Shown: one piece after another, positions 60,953 through 64,000 of the stretch
Numbering within the stretch: position 1 is the stretch's first letter
Layout: every line of letters starts with the position of its first letter
Source of the DNA: Morchella semilibera
Taxonomy: Eukaryota; Ascomycota; Pezizomycetes; Pezizales; Morchellaceae
DNA: 64,000 nucleotides
Reading direction: 5' to 3'
Assembly (NCBI GenBank): GCA_009192285.1
Contig: WBVU01000003.1
Span: 2,821,973 to 2,885,972 of the forward strand
Made by a program: the position numbers and the translations under genes
Notes under the pieces: model-generated
Database searches by the model: none
Told to the model about the DNA's origin: nothing
What the model saw: the letters and a program-made list of their open reading frames with translations, nothing else

Positions 60953-62045
60953 ATGGCGATGATGAGTAGTAAACTGAGTAGTAGTAATAATAATAATCAA
61001 AGCAGGCCAAAGGCCCGCATTGAGGCCCGCATTGAGGCTAGCTGCTACGCTACAACCAAGTCGAGCCCTACGGGCATTCAAAGTTTCCATTACTGCTCAA
61101 CCGGCGCGGACGGTATGTTTTTAATCCCAACAACGAATCTATACAAAGATTGATAAACTGATTCAATGTAATTGTATAGGGGTCCAGTGGCGTTCCTGAG
61201 GCAACCTCGGGAAGTCCAAGTCCCCCTTCCGGCCGGCGCACTAGTCGCGCCAGCAACGGGAAGGGGGCATCGAGAACCATCGCAAAGGAGTGTGAGAGAC
61301 TGCTTTGTAGAGACATGAAACGGATTTTCCTTGGTGGAGGGAATAATTCGAGGAGTGTTTCTGATTCGATGGGCTCGGTTTTCTTCAACGACGACAATAG
61401 CAATAACAATAATAGTAACAAGAACGACAACAATCATCACAGTCTTTACAGCAATGGGGGAAAGAGCGAGCTACAGTTTATCGAGGTATGGGATTATATG
61501 GGCGGTGCGAGCTTTAGAGGGTTTGTCGCCGACAAGTTTGGGAGAGGGAGGGTTGAGAAGACGTTGTTTTTATTCTTTGAGAGCGTGGAGGGCACGCAGT
61601 TGAAACATGGGTATGTTAGCATGGTTGACTCTAATTCCTGATCGCACAGTTAAGGTTGCTAATTCTTTGTTATAGACTCATCGCGCTTATCGAGCTTGCT
61701 ACAGAGTGTTTTAATTGCGACCGCCTTGTCATTGCTCTAGACCGAAAAACAGACGGACTTCGTAGGCTACCCCACCCGATCTCAGTATTGATCATTACTA
61801 ATAGTTGTGTAGATGGCCTCATCCGCGATTTCGGCTGGGTCGGTTTCGAACTCATTACCCTCTCTCATTGGCTTCCCGCGCCTTCTACCGATAACGTTTC
61901 ACGAAGAAGCGACAGCTTCTCTTCAAATAGCTCTAGTGGCTCTGGCCGCAGTGGCAGCTTCTCCAGCATTGATTCGTCCTACTCATCGTCATCGGAGGAT
62001 GAAGTTACAAGCGACAACTGGATCTTTGTTGGTATGGAGTTGTAA
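60953..62045 (+). CDS. OAZ1: Ornithine decarboxylase antizyme, expressed by +1 ribosomal frameshifting
   Basis: Exons 60953-61112, 61180-61610 and 61676-62045. The first frame encodes 59 aa and ends ...VQWRS-TGA (61197-61199). A +1 shift after TCC continues as EATSGSP and runs 260 aa to TAA at 62043, about 319 aa in all. The second frame carries the antizyme fold: VWDYMGGASFRGFVADKF, VEKTLFLFFES, then LIALIELATECFNCDRLVIALDR and DFGWVGFELITLSHW, the strongly conserved ODC-binding end. Antizyme binds ornithine decarboxylase monomers, directs them to the proteasome and limits polyamine uptake; high polyamine levels are known to raise the frameshift. An Asn-rich insert (NSNNNNSNKNDNN) and a Ser-rich stretch before the acidic C-terminus are local additions. 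Both introns are GT-AG and in phase; the first ends 17 nt before the shift codon. Confidence 0.92.
61194..61200 (+). promoter_or_regulatory. Programmed +1 frameshift site (TCC-TGA-G)
   Basis: The last sense codon TCC (61194-61196) is followed by TGA, where the short frame ends. Skipping T at 61197 and reading GAG onward enters the long frame without any stop before the conserved domain. UCC-UGA is the antizyme shift site known from animals and fission yeast, with slow decoding of the stop as the trigger. Confidence 0.88.
61222..61267 (+). promoter_or_regulatory. Candidate 3' frameshift-stimulating RNA hairpin
   Basis: Outer stem of 9 perfect base pairs, CCCCCTTCC (61222-61230) with GGAAGGGGG (61259-61267). 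It encloses an inner stem of 5 perfect pairs, GGCGC (61235-61239) with GCGCC (61247-61251), and a 7-nt loop ACTAGTC. It starts 22 nt after the TGA. The stem is coding in the second frame. A role in frameshifting is inference; the spacing is longer than for the well-studied animal pseudoknot. Confidence 0.5.
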
Positions 62046-63676
62046 GGATACCTCATGTGACTAAAATTAAAAAAGGATTGGGTTTCGGTTCTGTTTCAAT
62101 TTTTATTTTATGGCTCTTTGGTGGTTGTCTTTTTTTCTGTTGAAGAATTCCTCATTTCTTTCTCACTATCTTTTTCCAAGGCTAGGGTGTGGAGTGACTT
62201 CATATTTCTTTGACATTTTCCTATGATATGATTTGCCGTCGTATAATACTATGTTGTGATTCCTATGGTTTTTCTTGTCTTCCATTCTTGCATGACCATT
62301 TGTTTTCCGTGTCCCCCCCCCCCCCCCCGAACCCCGCCTTATTCATTGAATTAGCGTGGTACAGGAAAGGGATTGGCCGTCTGGTGAAATAGGTATTTGG
62401 TGACTTGTTCGTTTTTTTTTTTTTTTTTTTTTTTTTTCATTTTTTCATTTTTTTTTTGTTTCTTTTTTTTTTTTTTTCCCTTGCCAAAATACTTTACTAC
62501 ATGTAGGTATCCTGTACGTATTGGAATTGAAACCCATTCAGTTGGCCTTCTCTGTCAAGTGATCTACGTTGATTAACTGGCCTGTGGGCATTGGTCCGCA
62601 CCGGCTTTAATTTCGGATGGATGTTTTTATTTGTTTTCTCTTATCATCACTCCGCACGCCCGACAGGTACAGTACTGATATTCTATATTGCTGCTGCAGC
62701 AGCGCGGTCGCCTCCTAGGACGAGTAGTTAGTGCATGGGTGGATGGATGGATGGATACCGTGCCTGCCTCATGCTTCCTTCTTCAGCCGGAGAAGCCTGC
62801 CGGGTGAATGTGTTTGGTTTTTAGCAGCGCAAATGGTTGGGGGTCTTCCAACAGAAGGTTGGGGATTGGGATATGCTCGCTGCCTTGGGGGGCATATGCT
62901 GTCCCATCCATCCATCTTTCCTGCTGGTCTGGAATACTCCGTTTCCCTGCCCAGCGAGATCCCTATTGACCGAGAATTATCACATATACTCTAATCTGGC
63001 CGTCGAGCCTGAAGCCAAGAAATATTTGTATGTGAATCTCGCTGAGTAGGGATCTCGCTGAGCAGGGAAACGGGTAGGTACTTTGTTTGTGGGCCCTGCC
63101 TTGTTTTCTGCATGTTTGGCCAATAGGGGTAGTGGTAGTAGTAATTGGGGTCGGGATATGTGCGGGATATTATACCTATATTGAGACCCCCCAGGAGAGA
63201 GAAGGGGCGGCGGGGTTGAAACGGGTAGAGATAATTATATTATTATAGTTACCGGGGGTCATTTTGCGGGCGTGGAGAAAGAGAGTCATGCCGGATCACT
63301 CGGTGGGCGGAGGAACTTGGGCCTTTTGCCCTGGGCTTCCAGTGTATCGTCAAAAACAAGTGATTCTGATCATTCCCCTCCACGCCCCCCCCCCCCTAAC
63401 TATCTCCCTGTCCATAAAAAGCATGTTTTAAACCCCCGAAAGCAAAGCCTTTATTACGAACCCGCGATTACTCTGCTTCTTGTAGAACCGATCATGTTTC
63501 AGCACATCCATTTGCGGTTTGTTTCTCCCCCTTCCGGGTTGTCTTGTGGTGGTACACACACGCGCACGCGCTAGCAGCACACATGAGCCGCATAGGTCGT
63601 CGGCCCGCTGCCTAGGTACCCACCCAAACCCCACGTTACCATACTTTCGCGATCAACAACCTGCCCCCCTTCCGCC
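62046..63676. other. Intergenic with long homopolymers; Sec6 upstream region
   Basis: No gene supported. It has a C run of about 17 at 62312-62328, T runs at about 62412-62437 and 62467-62478, a GGAT run at 62740-62756, and an inverted repeat: CCCTGCCCAGCGAGATCCCTA (62946-62966) against TAGGGATCTCGCTGAGCAGGG near 63047-63067. The last 150 bases are the probable SEC6 promoter and leader. Confidence 0.5.
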
Positions 63677-64000
63677 ATGGACGATGCCGATATAGTCTCC
63701 GTGAAGCTCTCCGAACTTCTACGACACCCCGAGGTAAGCTTCATTGCTCTCCCCGCCCTCTGCCCCCACTCCCCCCTGCCTAGCCCCTAACTAATCCATC
63801 CTACTGTACTAGGATCTCGACAAGATAGCTGCCCTCAAGTCAGAGTTCACGAGAAAGAAAGCACATGTCGACGCGCAGCTCAAGTCGGGTCTGCAGAACC
63901 AGATCGAGGTCACGCAGGTATGGAAGCTTTTGGGTGTGTGTTTAGTGGGAGGTACTAATGCGCGCGCGTGGGTGTGTGTAGTCGGGGATTCGAGCGATTG
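63677..64000 (+). CDS. SEC6: Exocyst complex component Sec6 (N-terminal part, runs off the window)
   Basis: Exons 63677-63733, 63813-63917 and 63982 to the window edge. The first 60 residues read MDDADIVSVKLSELLRHPE, then DLDKIAALKSEFTRKKAHVD, then LKSGLQNQIEVTQSGIRAI. This pattern (LLRHPEDLDKI, ALKSEFTRKK, Q-E-TQSGI) matches fungal Sec6 N-termini as I remember them. Sec6 is an exocyst subunit tethering secretory vesicles at the plasma membrane. Splicing is GT-AG and in phase; the start is the first ATG, in a CCGCCATGG context. The remaining ~700 residues lie beyond the window. Confidence 0.78.

Overview
The window is a stretch of fungal nuclear DNA, most likely from a filamentous ascomycete (Pezizomycotina). 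Coding regions are split by short GT-AG introns (mostly 50-75 nt). Gene content is typical of that group: complex I 24 kDa subunit, Vps62, a flavin-carrier/TRP-like protein, a Dal5-type permease, Oxp1 and Sec6. Genes are separated by long AT-rich spacers carrying many copies of the palindrome TACATGTA and small TA-flanked inverted-repeat elements. Modest GC, long spacers and the Cys-rich F-box/LRR-like gene would fit a truffle-like Pezizomycete, but that placement is inference.

Layout: 1-4.7 kb no gene; 4.7-5.9 complex I 24 kDa subunit (+); 7.8-9.6 Vps62 (+); 9.6-13.1 low-complexity spacer; 13.1-14.6 KpsF/GutQ-like sugar-phosphate isomerase (-); 18.5-21.0 Cys-rich gene with a decayed-looking tail (-); 23.1-23.5 cytochrome b5 (+); 24.5-26.3 MFS permease (-); 27.6-29.1 ER DnaJ Scj1 (+); 29.5-31.0 MetE-C-like protein (-); 32.7 an intron-containing tRNA-Pro(CGG) (-); 35.2-37.7 flavin carrier (-); 41.0-45.4 5-oxoprolinase (-), with one apparent frameshift; 49.0-54.1 ABCC transporter (+); 54.7-55.9 Arg-rich hypothetical (+); 56.8-57.5 Yippee (-); 58.1-58.5 His-rich small protein (-); 61.0-62.0 ornithine decarboxylase antizyme (+); 63.7-end, start of exocyst Sec6 (+).

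Most of these are unrelated housekeeping genes and no metabolic cluster is apparent. The most striking locus is the antizyme at 60953-62045. Its conserved C-terminal domain can be translated only through a +1 ribosomal frameshift at TCC-TGA, and a nested GC-rich hairpin lies just downstream. Other points of interest are three clear families of short inverted-repeat elements plus a fourth weaker one inside an intron, extremely short introns in the ABC transporter, a stop-free 57-nt intron in the Scj1 J-domain, and the overrepresented TACATGTA octamer. I recognised no LTR element, retrovirus-like element or Polinton.
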